This document shows positions 6,548 through 14,468 of a DNA stretch of 15,716 bases, piece by piece. The position numbers were made by a program, and so were the translations under genes. The stretch's first letter is position 1, and the number at the start of each line of letters is the position of its first letter. The notes below the pieces were generated by a model. The model had not been told where the DNA came from and made no database searches. It worked only from the letters and a program-made list of their open reading frames with translations. The DNA comes from JBEVEP01 sp040512755 (lineage in GTDB: Bacteria; Pseudomonadota; Alphaproteobacteria; Rhizobiales; Rhizobiaceae), in the NCBI GenBank assembly GCA_040512755.1, contig JBEVEP010000273.1, positions 1 through 15,716 on the forward strand, written 5' to 3'.

Positions 6548-9500
6548 TCATCTTTGTTGAAGCAGGGAGCGAACCAGCTTCTCGTCGATTTCCCCCGTGG
6601 CTTCCATTCCGCTCGCAGTTTGATAGGCGGCAATCGCCGCCGTGGTCTTGGCGCCCATCACGCCGTCGGGGCCGCCCGCGTCGTATCCCTTGGCATTGAG
6701 GACCCGCTGGATATTCTCGACCACGGTTTTAGCGCCGACGCTTGCCGTCGTGGCGGTGCTTTCAAGCCAGGCTTCCGGAACCTCGACCGTATTCACTGCG
6801 GCGTCGGCTGCCTTAGCCTTCCAAAGGTCCGCGGCTGCGCGGGCGCGTTCAATTTGTTGCGGCTGCAGGGCCTTGGCGACCTCATCGCGCTTGGCTGCCG
6901 CGTCGCTGTCGCCGGTCTTGGCAACCAGGGCAAACCACTTGTAGGACTCTTCCAGGTCCTGCGGCACGCCGACGCCCTTGGCCGCCAGGATGCCCAGATT
7001 AAACTGGCTGTCCGTAATGCCGAGTTCCGCCGCCTGCAGAAACCAGTGCGCTGCCGCATCGTTGTCCGGCACGCCGTCTGCGCCCATGGCAAGCAGGACG
7101 GCGAGATTGTGCATCGCGCCGGCATTGCCTTGCGCTGCTGCCTGCCGATACCAGTCTTGCGCTTTCTTCACGTCGCGCGTGACGCCGATCCCTTTCTCGT
7201 AGAGATTTCCGGTCCGGTATTGCGCCGGCGCAAATCCGAGTGCGGCGGCTTTCTCGTACCATTCGGCAGCTTTCTGCATGTCGGCCTTCACGCCGCGCCC
7301 GTTTGCGTAGCGTGAGCCGATCTCGAACATTGCCCTCGCGTCGCCTGCCTCCGCGGCTTCGCGCAGCGGCACGGGACCCGCCTCCGCCGGGATTGACGTT
7401 GCAGGACCGGCAGAGCTGGGTGCGAAACCGGCAGGGGGTGTGTCCGCGGTCTCTACGGGATGCACGGAACCAGCATCGCCGGCGATTTGAGGCTGCGGCA
7501 CCGCGATTTCAGTTACGATGCTCGCTTCCGTCGGCCCGGATGCGCTGTTCGCCGCAGTGTCCGGTTGGACCGGCTGAGCGTTGGAAGCATCGTGCGAGTG
7601 AGGTTCAGCGATGTCAGCGGGCGCCTTGTCAGCGCCTTCGGCGATACGAAGCTGGGGCTCGCTCGTGCCTGGCGCCGCCGCTTCGGCGTTCGCCTCCCTG
7701 GTAACCTGAACTCTCGGCTCTTCGGCCTTCGCATCATGCTGCGCGGCGTCCTTGTTGGTGACTTCCTTGTCATCGAGCAGGAAAGACTTGCCCAGCTGGA
7801 AACCAGCGAATGCCAGCATGATCGCGGTTGCCGAAAGAAGGATGGTCTTGCGTTTAGCGCGAAACAATGGGCCGAGTTGCAGGCGGTTGGGGTTGGCTTT
7901 TAGTTCCGAAGTCCGCTTCAGGATTTCCGCTTCGGCTGCTGCCGCCTGGGCGGCGCGGCGGGCCGCGGCGATGAAATCGGACTTCGCCGCGTCCATATCA
8001 GCGGCCTTTGAAGGCTGGCTCCGTTCGTCCCGCACGCGCCTCATGATGGCGTTGAGGTCGGGCGCGCCCGAGCCTGGCTCCAGCGGGCGGTTGACGAATT
8101 TGGGATCAAGCGGAGCGTCGAGATCGATTTCGGGCTCAGGCATTTCGTCAGCAATCGCGGCCGGCCCGGTGGCTGGCGGCTCCTCGCTCTCCTTACGGGC
8201 GCCTCCGAACGCGCGCGAAAGACCGCCAAGCATCGACCGCACGCGGCTGCCGGCTGCCGTTTCAGCCGCTCGGTCGGTGCTAAGCGCTGCCACGGCGGCT
8301 TCCGCAGCTGCCTGGGCCGGTGTGCGCGGGGCTGCGTCGCGGCTACTCCTTTCCTGGGTCGGCTGCCCGTCCGGCGCCTCGTCTGGTGCCGGATCGGCGT
8401 CCGCTGTTTCGATCGAGGGGGCACTGCCCAATGTGAGCTTGCTCGTCAGTTCCGGCTGGGCCGCTGCCGTTTCAAATGAACCGAGCCGGTCGACGATCTT
8501 GAGAAGCGTGTCGTGGATGGCTTCGAATGTCCTGGAGTTCCGCTCTTCTGAACGGCGCGTGAGCAGATCGAGCGCTTTGAGATCGTCGGCAAGGGCGGCA
8601 ACCGCTACAGCATCGGAATTCGAGCCGGCGAAGGAGCGCACCGCTTCATCGGCGGCCTGACGCGCCGCGTCCAGTATGGCATTCCGGTTTCCGGCGATCG
8701 ACTTCTCGATGTCGTCGAGGCGGGGGCCGATATCCTCGTATGCAGGCGCGGTTGGTCCGGGCCGGGTGAGAAGCGCAGAAAGTTCGGCGATCTGTGCCTC
8801 GAGGCCGCGGATCGCCTCGTCATTCGCTGCACCGCCGGTGACCCGATGCGCTACCTCGTCGAGCCGGCGCTCGATGTCGCGGAAAAGCGCCCTCCCATCT
8901 TCGGTTGCGTCGCTCTGCCGCCTGTCGAACATGTCGGCAAGTTGGTCAAAACGCTGTTCGATGCCCTGCAGAAGCTGTTCGGCGAATTGCGCGGCAGGCG
9001 CGATGTCGAGCTTTTCGCTGATGATCGCAAGCTGTCCGGTCAGCCGTTCGACCGCAGGTTCTGGCAAGTCGGCCCGTGCCGCCACTTCGTCGATGCGCAG
9101 CGACAGGTGGTTAAGGCGTTCCAGCACTTCGGCATTCGGCCGGTCTTCGATAAGTTCCTCGACCTGTCGCGCCAGTGAAGAAATCCGCGCCTCGATGCGC
9201 TCGAAAGGCTGTGGATCGAAGTGTAGAGGCTGCGCGGATACTGCGGAGGCGACGATCGCGCGCGAGATTTCGTCAAGCCGTTCCTCGATCTGCGCGAGCG
9301 CGTCCTGGCTCCGGGGATCCTTCTGACGTGCGAAATGATCAATGGCGACGGCCAAGATCCGGACTTTTTCCTCGAGCGACCGGAGGGACAGAGAGTCCGG
9401 CAGGTGTCGAACTGCGGTGTTGATCTGATCGAGGCTCGTACCGATGGCCGCAAGACTGGCCGCTCCCTCTTCCCCCGGCTCGCGCGGGGACACACGGGTC

Positions 9501-10102
9501 TCGAATTCGTTCCAGCGGCGGTCGAATTCGTCCCAGCGGCGATCGACCGAGCGGACCGTCTCCTCCCGCGCCAGGGTTTCGAGCCCGGCCTTTACCTGCT
9601 CCAGTTCCAGGCGGAGCATGGTTGTGTTCCTGTCGTCGCTGCGATCGGACAATGCTTGGATGGCGTCTGAGAGCCGTTCGAACTCCGCACTCAGTTCACT
9701 GGCGGCCCTGGTTGAAACGCGTCCTGGAGAGGCAAGCGTCATTTCCTTCCGCAGGCTATCGAATTCGCGGCGGAGATCAGAGTTCATCTGGTGGCGGAGT
9801 TCGTCGCGCAGTTCCTTCAGCTCAGCCGTCACCTTGCTCGCGATTGCGGGCTCCTCAGGGTTGATCCGGTTCGGATCGCGCGCCAGCGACTGATAGGGAC
9901 GATCGGGCGAGGTTCGCGCAGGGGGCATCTGCAGACGGGTTTGCGGCTCGTCCGCCTGGTTGCGCGGCTCCGGCCCAGGCTCGTTCTTCCGTTCGAGCCG
10001 CTGTTCCAAATCTTCGAGCGACCGGTTCATATCTTCAATCGAGGCAGACCAGCGCTGCCGGTCGGCATCGAGAGAATCCAGATGGAACCGCTTGTCGTTC
10101 AT
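6548..10102 (-). CDS. podJ: PodJ-like polar organelle development protein
   Basis: An 1184-residue single-pass membrane protein with the PodJ domain order. Residues 1 to about 545 are long coiled-coil segments (for example 90-200, 240-345, 375-445), followed by an Ala/Pro/Glu-rich linker, a basic stretch (KRTSELKANPNRLQLGPLFRAKRK region, 729-752, given in parts) and one transmembrane helix at about 753-772. The periplasmic part has an Ala/Pro/Glu-rich linker (777-905), four SEL1 repeats (about 922-957, 958-993, 994-1029, 1030-1065) and a C-terminal peptidoglycan-binding domain (about 1124-1181). In Caulobacter and rhizobia PodJ scaffolds one cell pole and affects polar growth and envelope properties. 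Another SEL1/coiled-coil envelope protein is possible, but the full architecture and its place beside fatty-acid genes favour PodJ. The ATG at 10102 has only a weak Shine-Dalgarno. Confidence 0.78.
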   Translation of the reverse strand: MNDKRFHLDSLDADRQRWSASIEDMNRSLEDLEQRLERKNEPGPEPRNQADEPQTRLQMPPARTSPDRPYQSLARDPNRINPEEPAIASKVTAELKELRDELRHQMNSDLRREFDSLRKEMTLASPGRVSTRAASELSAEFERLSDAIQALSDRSDDRNTTMLRLELEQVKAGLETLAREETVRSVDRRWDEFDRRWNEFETRVSPREPGEEGAASLAAIGTSLDQINTAVRHLPDSLSLRSLEEKVRILAVAIDHFARQKDPRSQDALAQIEERLDEISRAIVASAVSAQPLHFDPQPFERIEARISSLARQVEELIEDRPNAEVLERLNHLSLRIDEVAARADLPEPAVERLTGQLAIISEKLDIAPAAQFAEQLLQGIEQRFDQLADMFDRRQSDATEDGRALFRDIERRLDEVAHRVTGGAANDEAIRGLEAQIAELSALLTRPGPTAPAYEDIGPRLDDIEKSIAGNRNAILDAARQAADEAVRSFAGSNSDAVAVAALADDLKALDLLTRRSEERNSRTFEAIHDTLLKIVDRLGSFETAAAQPELTSKLTLGSAPSIETADADPAPDEAPDGQPTQERSSRDAAPRTPAQAAAEAAVAALSTDRAAETAAGSRVRSMLGGLSRAFGGARKESEEPPATGPAAIADEMPEPEIDLDAPLDPKFVNRPLEPGSGAPDLNAIMRRVRDERSQPSKAADMDAAKSDFIAAARRAAQAAAAEAEILKRTSELKANPNRLQLGPLFRAKRKTILLSATAIMLAFAGFQLGKSFLLDDKEVTNKDAAQHDAKAEEPRVQVTREANAEAAAPGTSEPQLRIAEGADKAPADIAEPHSHDASNAQPVQPDTAANSASGPTEASIVTEIAVPQPQIAGDAGSVHPVETADTPPAGFAPSSAGPATSIPAEAGPVPLREAAEAGDARAMFEIGSRYANGRGVKADMQKAAEWYEKAAALGFAPAQYRTGNLYEKGIGVTRDVKKAQDWYRQAAAQGNAGAMHNLAVLLAMGADGVPDNDAAAHWFLQAAELGITDSQFNLGILAAKGVGVPQDLEESYKWFALVAKTGDSDAAAKRDEVAKALQPQQIERARAAADLWKAKAADAAVNTVEVPEAWLESTATTASVGAKTVVENIQRVLNAKGYDAGGPDGVMGAKTTAAIAAYQTASGMEATGEIDEKLVRSLLQQR
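9501..9542. repeat. 21-bp tandem duplication inside podJ
   Basis: Two adjacent 21-bp units (9501-9521 and 9522-9542) differ at two positions. On the coding strand they give DRRWDEF DRRWNEF (residues 187-200), exactly one coiled-coil heptad duplicated, so phase and reading frame are kept. Confidence 0.75.
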
Positions 10103-10247
10103 CGCAACGCCCGCTTTGCCAATGTATGCCGGCCATCGACCGGCTCCCCCAAAACCCCGTTGTCAGGCTTGGATGCGGCCGTGCGACGTCGCACCGGCGG
10201 AAGCAGTATTCCAGGGCGCCCTCACCCTCGATCCGAAAAACCGTGAA

Positions 10248-10252
10248 GATTC
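10248..10252. promoter_or_regulatory. GANTC (CcrM methylation) site upstream of podJ
   Basis: GATTC, about 146 bp upstream of the podJ ATG. CcrM methylates GANTC in alphaproteobacteria and this mark times transcription of some cell-cycle genes. I found no other GANTC in this intergenic region, but a single 5-bp site can occur by chance. Confidence 0.3.
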
Positions 10253-10301
10253 GATACAGGACAACCACGGCGCACCGACACACCCACCATTCCCCAATCG
10301 T

Positions 10302-10318
10302 GGTAAACAAGCGGTTAA
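10302..10318 (-). promoter_or_regulatory. CtrA-like box upstream of podJ
   Basis: On the minus strand TTAACCGCTTGTTTACC reads as TTAA-N7-TTTA, one mismatch from the CtrA consensus TTAA-N7-TTAA. It sits about 200 bp upstream of the podJ ATG. CtrA controls polar and cell-cycle genes in this class, so the site makes biological sense, but the match is imperfect and unproven. Confidence 0.35.
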
Positions 10319-10379
10319 GCAAACTTGCCGGCCGACAAAGATCTCAGGGACCTGCGACAGAGTTGCACTCCCTTTGTGC

Positions 10380-10408
10380 TTGCGCCGCCGGCTGTTGGCC
10401 GGTATAGC
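10380..10408 (+). promoter_or_regulatory. Candidate merR promoter
   Basis: TTGCGC (10380-10385), a 17-bp spacer, and TATAGC (10403-10408) form a plausible but weak sigma-70-type promoter reading towards merR. The TTACGT palindrome begins at the next base, so a bound regulator would block initiation or escape. Confidence 0.3.
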
Positions 10409-10424
10409 CTTACGTAAACGTAAG
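10409..10424. promoter_or_regulatory. Palindromic operator candidate upstream of merR
   Basis: CTTACGTAAACGTAAG is a 16-bp palindrome (arms CTTACGT/ACGTAAG around an AA centre, overlapping by sharing). It shares 12 of 16 positions with 11191-11206 in front of the acyl-CoA dehydrogenase gene. MerR-family regulators of acyl-CoA catabolism (LiuR/GnyR type) are known to bind palindromes rich in TTACGT/ACGTAA, so autoregulation by the downstream MerR protein is a good inference. Confidence 0.6.
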
Positions 10425-10539
10425 AGCGCTCTGGCTCTTGCGGTTGAAACCTCGAACTGAAGTCCGCAACCCCCAGCGACTTCTTTTTGCGTTTGGGCCG
10501 ATGCCCAGGTCCAGGCGCTGGAAAACGGGCTAAGCAAAG

Positions 10540-11004
10540 ATGATGGAAATGATGCCGGCCGCCGACACCGCGGCCCAGACCACTGAGATTGGTGTTGAAG
10601 CGCATGATGGGTATATCCGCATCGGGGAAATGGCCAAGAAGCACGGCGTGACACTGCGCACGTTGCGTTTCTATGAAGACAAGGGCTTGATCACCCCGCG
10701 GCGTGAAGGCAGCACGCGTCTCTATACGCGCCGTGACAATGCGCGGCTGAAGCTCATACTTCTCGGCCGCAAGGTCGGCTTCTCGCTGCGCGACGTGAAG
10801 CAGATGATCGATCTTTATGATCCGTCGGGCTCCAATGTCCGGCAGCTCAAGCTTGCACTCGACAAATCCGAGAAGCAGCTTGCGCGGCTGCAAAAGCAGC
10901 GTCAGTCGATCGACGATGCCATAGGGGATCTGAACGTGGCACTGATGGCCGTTCGCGCCATGCTTGCCGACCGTCAGTCTTCGACGTCCAACGCTTCGGC
11001 CTGA
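10540..11004 (+). CDS. MerR-family regulator, LiuR/GnyR-like
   Basis: A 154-residue transcription factor. The MerR helix-turn-helix spans about 25-66 (YIRIGEMAKKHGVTLRTLRF, then YEDKGLITPRREGSTRLYTRRD), with the wing residues RxYTRRD intact. The dimerisation coiled coil runs about 100-141 (VRQLKLALDKSEKQLARL, then QKQRQSIDDAI). There is no cysteine, so it is unlikely to be a metal or thiol sensor; together with the downstream acyl-CoA dehydrogenases this points to the LiuR/GnyR branch that controls acyl-CoA catabolism. The inducer is not evident. Several ATGs cluster at the start (10540, 10543, 10549, 10552) with no strong Shine-Dalgarno, so the exact start is open by a few residues. It ends in a strong terminator, so it is transcribed apart from the dehydrogenases. 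Confidence 0.88.
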   Translation: MMEMMPAADTAAQTTEIGVEAHDGYIRIGEMAKKHGVTLRTLRFYEDKGLITPRREGSTRLYTRRDNARLKLILLGRKVGFSLRDVKQMIDLYDPSGSNVRQLKLALDKSEKQLARLQKQRQSIDDAIGDLNVALMAVRAMLADRQSSTSNASA

Positions 11005-11050
11005 CGCCGCAGTTCCTTGAAGCGCGTCCTGCCGACGCGAACTTGTTAGC

Positions 11051-11085
11051 CGCCCGGCCTTTCATGAGGCCGGGCGTTTTTCTTT
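11051..11085 (+). terminator. Rho-independent terminator of merR
   Basis: CGCCCGGCCT (11051-11060) and AGGCCGGGCG (11067-11076) form a perfect 10-bp GC-rich stem with a TTCATG loop, followed directly by TTTTTCTTTT. It lies 46 bases after the merR stop and separates merR from the acyl-CoA dehydrogenase gene. Confidence 0.93.
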
Positions 11086-11182
11086 TGCGCCGCCGTTCTA
11101 TACGCTGCGTCTTGCGGCTTCCTGTGGCATCATTCAATCCACCCGGGCTGCGGTCATGATGAAAAAATCCGCGATCTCGCAA

Positions 11183-11208
11183 AATTGACGTTTACGCAAA
11201 CGTCAATT
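11183..11208. promoter_or_regulatory. Palindromic operator candidate upstream of acyl-CoA dehydrogenase gene
   Basis: AATTGACGTTT (11183-11193) and AAACGTCAATT (11198-11208) are perfect 11-bp inverted arms around ACGC. The palindrome includes a good -35 hexamer, TTGACG (11185-11190); TATTGG (11208-11213) 17 bp downstream is a weak -10. A protein bound here would overlap the -35 and spacer, the position where MerR proteins act. Its core TTTACGCAAACGTCAA resembles the palindrome upstream of merR. A second -10-like word, TATAAG, lies at 11243-11248. Confidence 0.65.
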
Positions 11209-11287
11209 ATTGGTAGGACTCACTTTGCGCGGTCCAATTGCTTATAAGCGAGATCCGGGCCGGCGGAATGCGTTTGGAGGATAATGC

Positions 11288-13084
11288 ATGCCGACTTACA
11301 GAGCGCCCGTTCAGGATACGTTTTTCGTGCTGAAGGATGTGCTGGGCTATGAGCGCTACAGCAATCTGCCGGGTTTCGCCGACGCTCCGCTGGATGTCCT
11401 GGAGGCGATCCTCAGCGAAGGCGCCAAGTTTGCCGAGAACGTCGTTCAGCCGACGAACCGGGCCGGGGACATTGAGGGCTGTGTCCGCCACGATGACGGC
11501 TCGGTGACAACGCCGAAGGGTTTCAAGGAGGCATACAACCAGTATCGCGAAGGCGGCTGGATGGGGCTTGCCGCGCCGGCGGAGCTCGGCGGCCAGGGAC
11601 TTCCCTATGCCGTGCATTCGGCCGTTGGCGAGTATTTTTCGTCCGCCAATATGGCGTTGATGATGTATCCGGGCCTTACCCAGGGCGCGATCGCCGCAAT
11701 CCTCGCCCATGGAACCGACGACCAGAAGAATACCTGGCTGCCGAAAATGATCGACGGCATCTGGACCGGCACGATGAACCTTACCGAGCCGCATTGCGGT
11801 ACCGACCTTGGGCTGTTGCGCACCAAGGCGGCGCCGAACGGCGACGGTTCCTACAGGATCTCAGGCCAGAAGATTTTTATCTCGGCCGGCGAGCATGACA
11901 TGTCCAAGAACATCGTCCACCTCGTGCTGGCCCGCATCGAAGGTGCGCCCGAGGGCGTGAAGGGCATTTCCCTTTTCATCGTGCCGAAGTTCAAGCTGAA
12001 CGGCAGCGGTGAGCCTGCCGAGCGCAATGCCGTCTCCTGCGGTTCGATCGAGGAGAAGATGGGCATCCACGGCAATTCGACCTGCGTCATGAACTATGAC
12101 GAGGCAGAAGGCTATCTGCTCGGCGAACAGAATGGCGGCCTGCGGGCGATGTTCACGATGATGAACGAAGCGCGTCTCTCAGTCGGCATGCAGGGCCACG
12201 CCGTGGCGGAGGCCGCCTATCAAAATGCGGTCGCCTACGCGAAGGAACGCCTGCAGGGCCGCTCGCTGTCAGGCCCCAAGGCTCCCGACAAGAAAGCAGA
12301 TCCGATCATCGTCCACCCGGACATCCGCCGCAAGCTGATGACGATGAAGGCGTTCAACGAGGGTGGCCGCGCGCTCGTCCTATGGACGGCGATCACGGCG
12401 GACGTCGCCCATCGTTCTGGCAACGAAATGGAACGCCAGATCGCAGACGATCATATGGCGCTTCTGACGCCGGTCATCAAAGGCGTGCTGACGGACAAGG
12501 GCTTCGAACACTCTGTCATGGCGCAGCAGGTGTTCGGCGGTCACGGCTACATCGAAGAGCATGGCATGAGCCAGTTCGTTCGCGATGCCCGTATCGCCAT
12601 GATCTACGAAGGCGCCAATGGCATTCAGGCGCTCGATCTGGTTGGCCGCAAGCTTGCCCAGAATGGCGGCCGGGGCGTGCAGGCCTTCTTCAAGGAAGTT
12701 GGCGAATTTTGCGACGAGAACCGGGCCGACGAGAAGATGGCGCCGTTCACCAAGGCGCTCAAGAAGGGTCTCAACGATCTGCAGACTGCGACCGTATGGC
12801 TGATGCAGAACGGGGTTCAGAAGCCCGACAACGCCGGTGCGGCGTCGACGGACTACATGCATCTCTTCGGCCTTGTTGCGCTCGGCTACATGTGGGCGCG
12901 GATGGTAAAGAGCGCTTATGCCAAGCTGTCCGAAGGCGGCGAAGGCGCAGCGTCCTTCTACGAGAGTAAGTTGGTGACCGGCCGCTACTTTATGGAGCGG
13001 GTCATGCCGGAGACTGCGGCGCACCTGGCGCGCATTTCAAGCGGCGCCGACACGATGATGGCGCTGCCCGCTGAAGCTTTCTAG
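11288..13084 (+). CDS. Acyl-CoA dehydrogenase with extended C-terminal domain (DmdC/FadE-like)
   Basis: A 598-residue FAD-dependent acyl-CoA dehydrogenase that forms the trans-2,3 double bond in the first step of beta-oxidation. It is about 200 residues longer than ordinary family members because of the C-terminal domain (roughly 460-598) also found in DmdC, the 3-methylmercaptopropionyl-CoA dehydrogenase. Visible motifs are MNLTEPHCGTDLG (163-175), the FAD/substrate segment KIFISAGEHD (195-204), FGGHGYIEE (416-424) and MIYEGANGIQALDL (438-451), where Glu441 is the likely catalytic base. GGAGG at 11276-11280, seven bases before the ATG, fixes the start; the ATG at 11284 is out of frame. Substrate range cannot be told from sequence: fatty acyl-CoA is most likely given the neighbours. 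Confidence 0.9.
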   Translation: MPTYRAPVQDTFFVLKDVLGYERYSNLPGFADAPLDVLEAILSEGAKFAENVVQPTNRAGDIEGCVRHDDGSVTTPKGFKEAYNQYREGGWMGLAAPAELGGQGLPYAVHSAVGEYFSSANMALMMYPGLTQGAIAAILAHGTDDQKNTWLPKMIDGIWTGTMNLTEPHCGTDLGLLRTKAAPNGDGSYRISGQKIFISAGEHDMSKNIVHLVLARIEGAPEGVKGISLFIVPKFKLNGSGEPAERNAVSCGSIEEKMGIHGNSTCVMNYDEAEGYLLGEQNGGLRAMFTMMNEARLSVGMQGHAVAEAAYQNAVAYAKERLQGRSLSGPKAPDKKADPIIVHPDIRRKLMTMKAFNEGGRALVLWTAITADVAHRSGNEMERQIADDHMALLTPVIKGVLTDKGFEHSVMAQQVFGGHGYIEEHGMSQFVRDARIAMIYEGANGIQALDLVGRKLAQNGGRGVQAFFKEVGEFCDENRADEKMAPFTKALKKGLNDLQTATVWLMQNGVQKPDNAGAASTDYMHLFGLVALGYMWARMVKSAYAKLSEGGEGAASFYESKLVTGRYFMERVMPETAAHLARISSGADTMMALPAEAF

Positions 13085-13102
13085 CCGGCGACACTGCCGG
13101 CT
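13083..13102 (+). other. Hairpin at the end of the first dehydrogenase gene
   Basis: AGCCGGC (13083-13089, overlapping the TAG stop) and GCCGGCT (13096-13102) form a perfect 7-bp stem with a 6-base loop. No T-run follows, so it is not a standard terminator; it may mark an mRNA processing or stabilising point before the second dehydrogenase gene, 99 bp away. Confidence 0.4.
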
Positions 13103-13183
13103 GGTTCTCAAGACAGACCCGGAGCCCGTTTTTGCCCGCTCCGCAACCCATTGCATGACAAGACCGCATAACAAGAGAGTAGC

Positions 13184-14356
13184 ATGACGACCAATCCCGC
13201 TGATATTCTGGGCCTTCCAAGACCGGCGTGGGCCGCAGACGACGTTGCCATGCTCTACGACATGGCGGTTCGCTTCCTGTCGGAGGAAATTGCGCCTCAC
13301 TACGACGCGTACGAGAAGAACGAGATCGTCGACCGCGCTGCATGGGAAAAGGCAGGCGCTGCCGGTCTGCTGTGCGCGTCCATGCCGGAGAAGTACGGCG
13401 GTGCAGGCGGGAGCTTCGCGCATGAAACCGTCATTACCGAAGCGCTCGGGCATGTTGGCACCGACGGTTTCGGCATTGCGCTCCATAACTCTATCGTTGC
13501 GCCCTACATCCTCCACTACGGGTCCGAGGAGCAAAAGCAGAAGTGGCTGCCGAAAATGGCGAGCGGCGAACTCATTGGCGCAATCGCCATGACCGAGCCC
13601 GGCGCAGGGTCCGACCTTCAGAACATCAAGACGCGCGCCGAAAAGGATGGCAACCATTACCTGATCAATGGATCGAAGACTTTCATCACCAATGGTCAAC
13701 ACGCCAACCTGGTCATCGTGGTTGCCAAGACCGACACCACCAAAGGCGCCAAGGGCACGTCTCTGATCGTTATCGAGACCGACGGCACGGAAGGTTTCGA
13801 GCGCGGCCGCAACCTCGACAAGATCGGCCTCAAGGCGAACGATACCTCCGAGCTCTTCTTCAACAATGTCCGCGTGCCGACGGCCAACCTGCTCGGTCAC
13901 GAGGAGGGCCAGGGCTTCGTTCAGCTCATGCAGCAGCTCCCTCAGGAGCGCCTTTTGATCGGCGGACAGGCGATCGGCATGATCGAGCGGGCGCTCGCCC
14001 TGACCATCGAATATGTCAAGGAGCGCAAGGCCTTCGGCAAGGCCATCATCGATTTCCAGAATACCCAGTTCAAGCTGGCCGAACTGAAGACCGAAGCGAC
14101 GATCGCCCGCGTCTTCTATAACGACTGCGTGAAGCGCCATATCGAAGGTGGGCTCGATCCTGTCACCGCGTCCATGGTGAAATATTGGATGAGCGACCTG
14201 CAGTGCAAGGTTGTGGACGAATGCCTTCAATTGCACGGCGGCTATGGCTACATGAATGAGTATCCGATTGCTCGCATGTATCGTGACGCGCGCGTCCAGC
14301 GTATCTACGGCGGCACCAACGAAATCATGAAGCTGCTCATCGGACGCTCACTCTGA
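13184..14356 (+). CDS. Acyl-CoA dehydrogenase, long-chain/isovaleryl active-site type
   Basis: A 390-residue standard-length acyl-CoA dehydrogenase. Signatures include AMTEPGAGSDLQ (135-146), FITNGQHANL (167-176), RKAFGK (281-286) and LQLHGGYGYMNEYP (348-361). At the place where medium- and short-chain enzymes carry their catalytic Glu, this protein reads RIYGGTNEIM, with Gly376. Glu255 in LMQQLPQERLL (248-258) matches the alternative base used by long-chain and isovaleryl-CoA dehydrogenases, so the enzyme should be active with that geometry. Either a longer-chain or a branched acyl-CoA is a plausible substrate. The start has a modest Shine-Dalgarno (AGAG, 13174-13177). It lies between the first dehydrogenase and the thiolase, all in the same direction, and no clear terminator separates them. 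Confidence 0.9.
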   Translation: MTTNPADILGLPRPAWAADDVAMLYDMAVRFLSEEIAPHYDAYEKNEIVDRAAWEKAGAAGLLCASMPEKYGGAGGSFAHETVITEALGHVGTDGFGIALHNSIVAPYILHYGSEEQKQKWLPKMASGELIGAIAMTEPGAGSDLQNIKTRAEKDGNHYLINGSKTFITNGQHANLVIVVAKTDTTKGAKGTSLIVIETDGTEGFERGRNLDKIGLKANDTSELFFNNVRVPTANLLGHEEGQGFVQLMQQLPQERLLIGGQAIGMIERALALTIEYVKERKAFGKAIIDFQNTQFKLAELKTEATIARVFYNDCVKRHIEGGLDPVTASMVKYWMSDLQCKVVDECLQLHGGYGYMNEYPIARMYRDARVQRIYGGTNEIMKLLIGRSL

Positions 14357-14364
14357 AAGGAACG

Positions 14365-14468
14365 ACTTTGACCATCCTTTCGCCGGTCTATCGCGCCTGT
14401 CGATCTACCCCGTTTTTCGCGACGGAGGTGGACGACTGTGACGGTGGGTCCAGCGAACTGGTCAAAGT
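14365..14468. repeat. Long-range 10-bp inverted repeat before thiolase gene
   Basis: ACTTTGACCA (14365-14374) and TGGTCAAAGT (14459-14468) are perfect inverted copies 84 bp apart, inside the 174-bp gap between dehydrogenase and thiolase. The arms could be two half-sites of a regulator or the base of an RNA stem. Confidence 0.4.

Larger units (their letters stand above)
10103..10539. other. Divergent regulatory region between podJ and merR
   Basis: A 437-bp stretch with no gene I can support in either strand. It must contain the podJ promoter (minus strand) and the merR promoter (plus strand). Visible elements are a GANTC site (10248-10252), a CtrA-like site (10304-10318), a candidate merR promoter (10380-10408), the TTACGT palindrome (10409-10424) and, touching it, a second perfect palindrome AGAGCGCTCT (10423-10432). 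Nothing resembling a tRNA or a known small RNA was seen. Confidence 0.6.

Noticed and set aside
7752..8660. 302-residue open frame on the plus strand
   Set aside because: Ser/Ala/Arg-rich translation antisense to the low-complexity part of podJ, with no domain.
11207..11794. 195-residue minus-strand frame opposite the first dehydrogenase
   Set aside because: Antisense to a strongly supported gene with its own ribosome site; no recognisable domain.
13083..13102. Hairpin after the first dehydrogenase gene as a terminator
   Set aside because: The 7-bp stem is not followed by a T-run, so it is kept only as a structural element.
13037..14236. 399-residue open frame on the minus strand
   Set aside because: Antisense to the second acyl-CoA dehydrogenase, whose family motifs are all intact on the plus strand.
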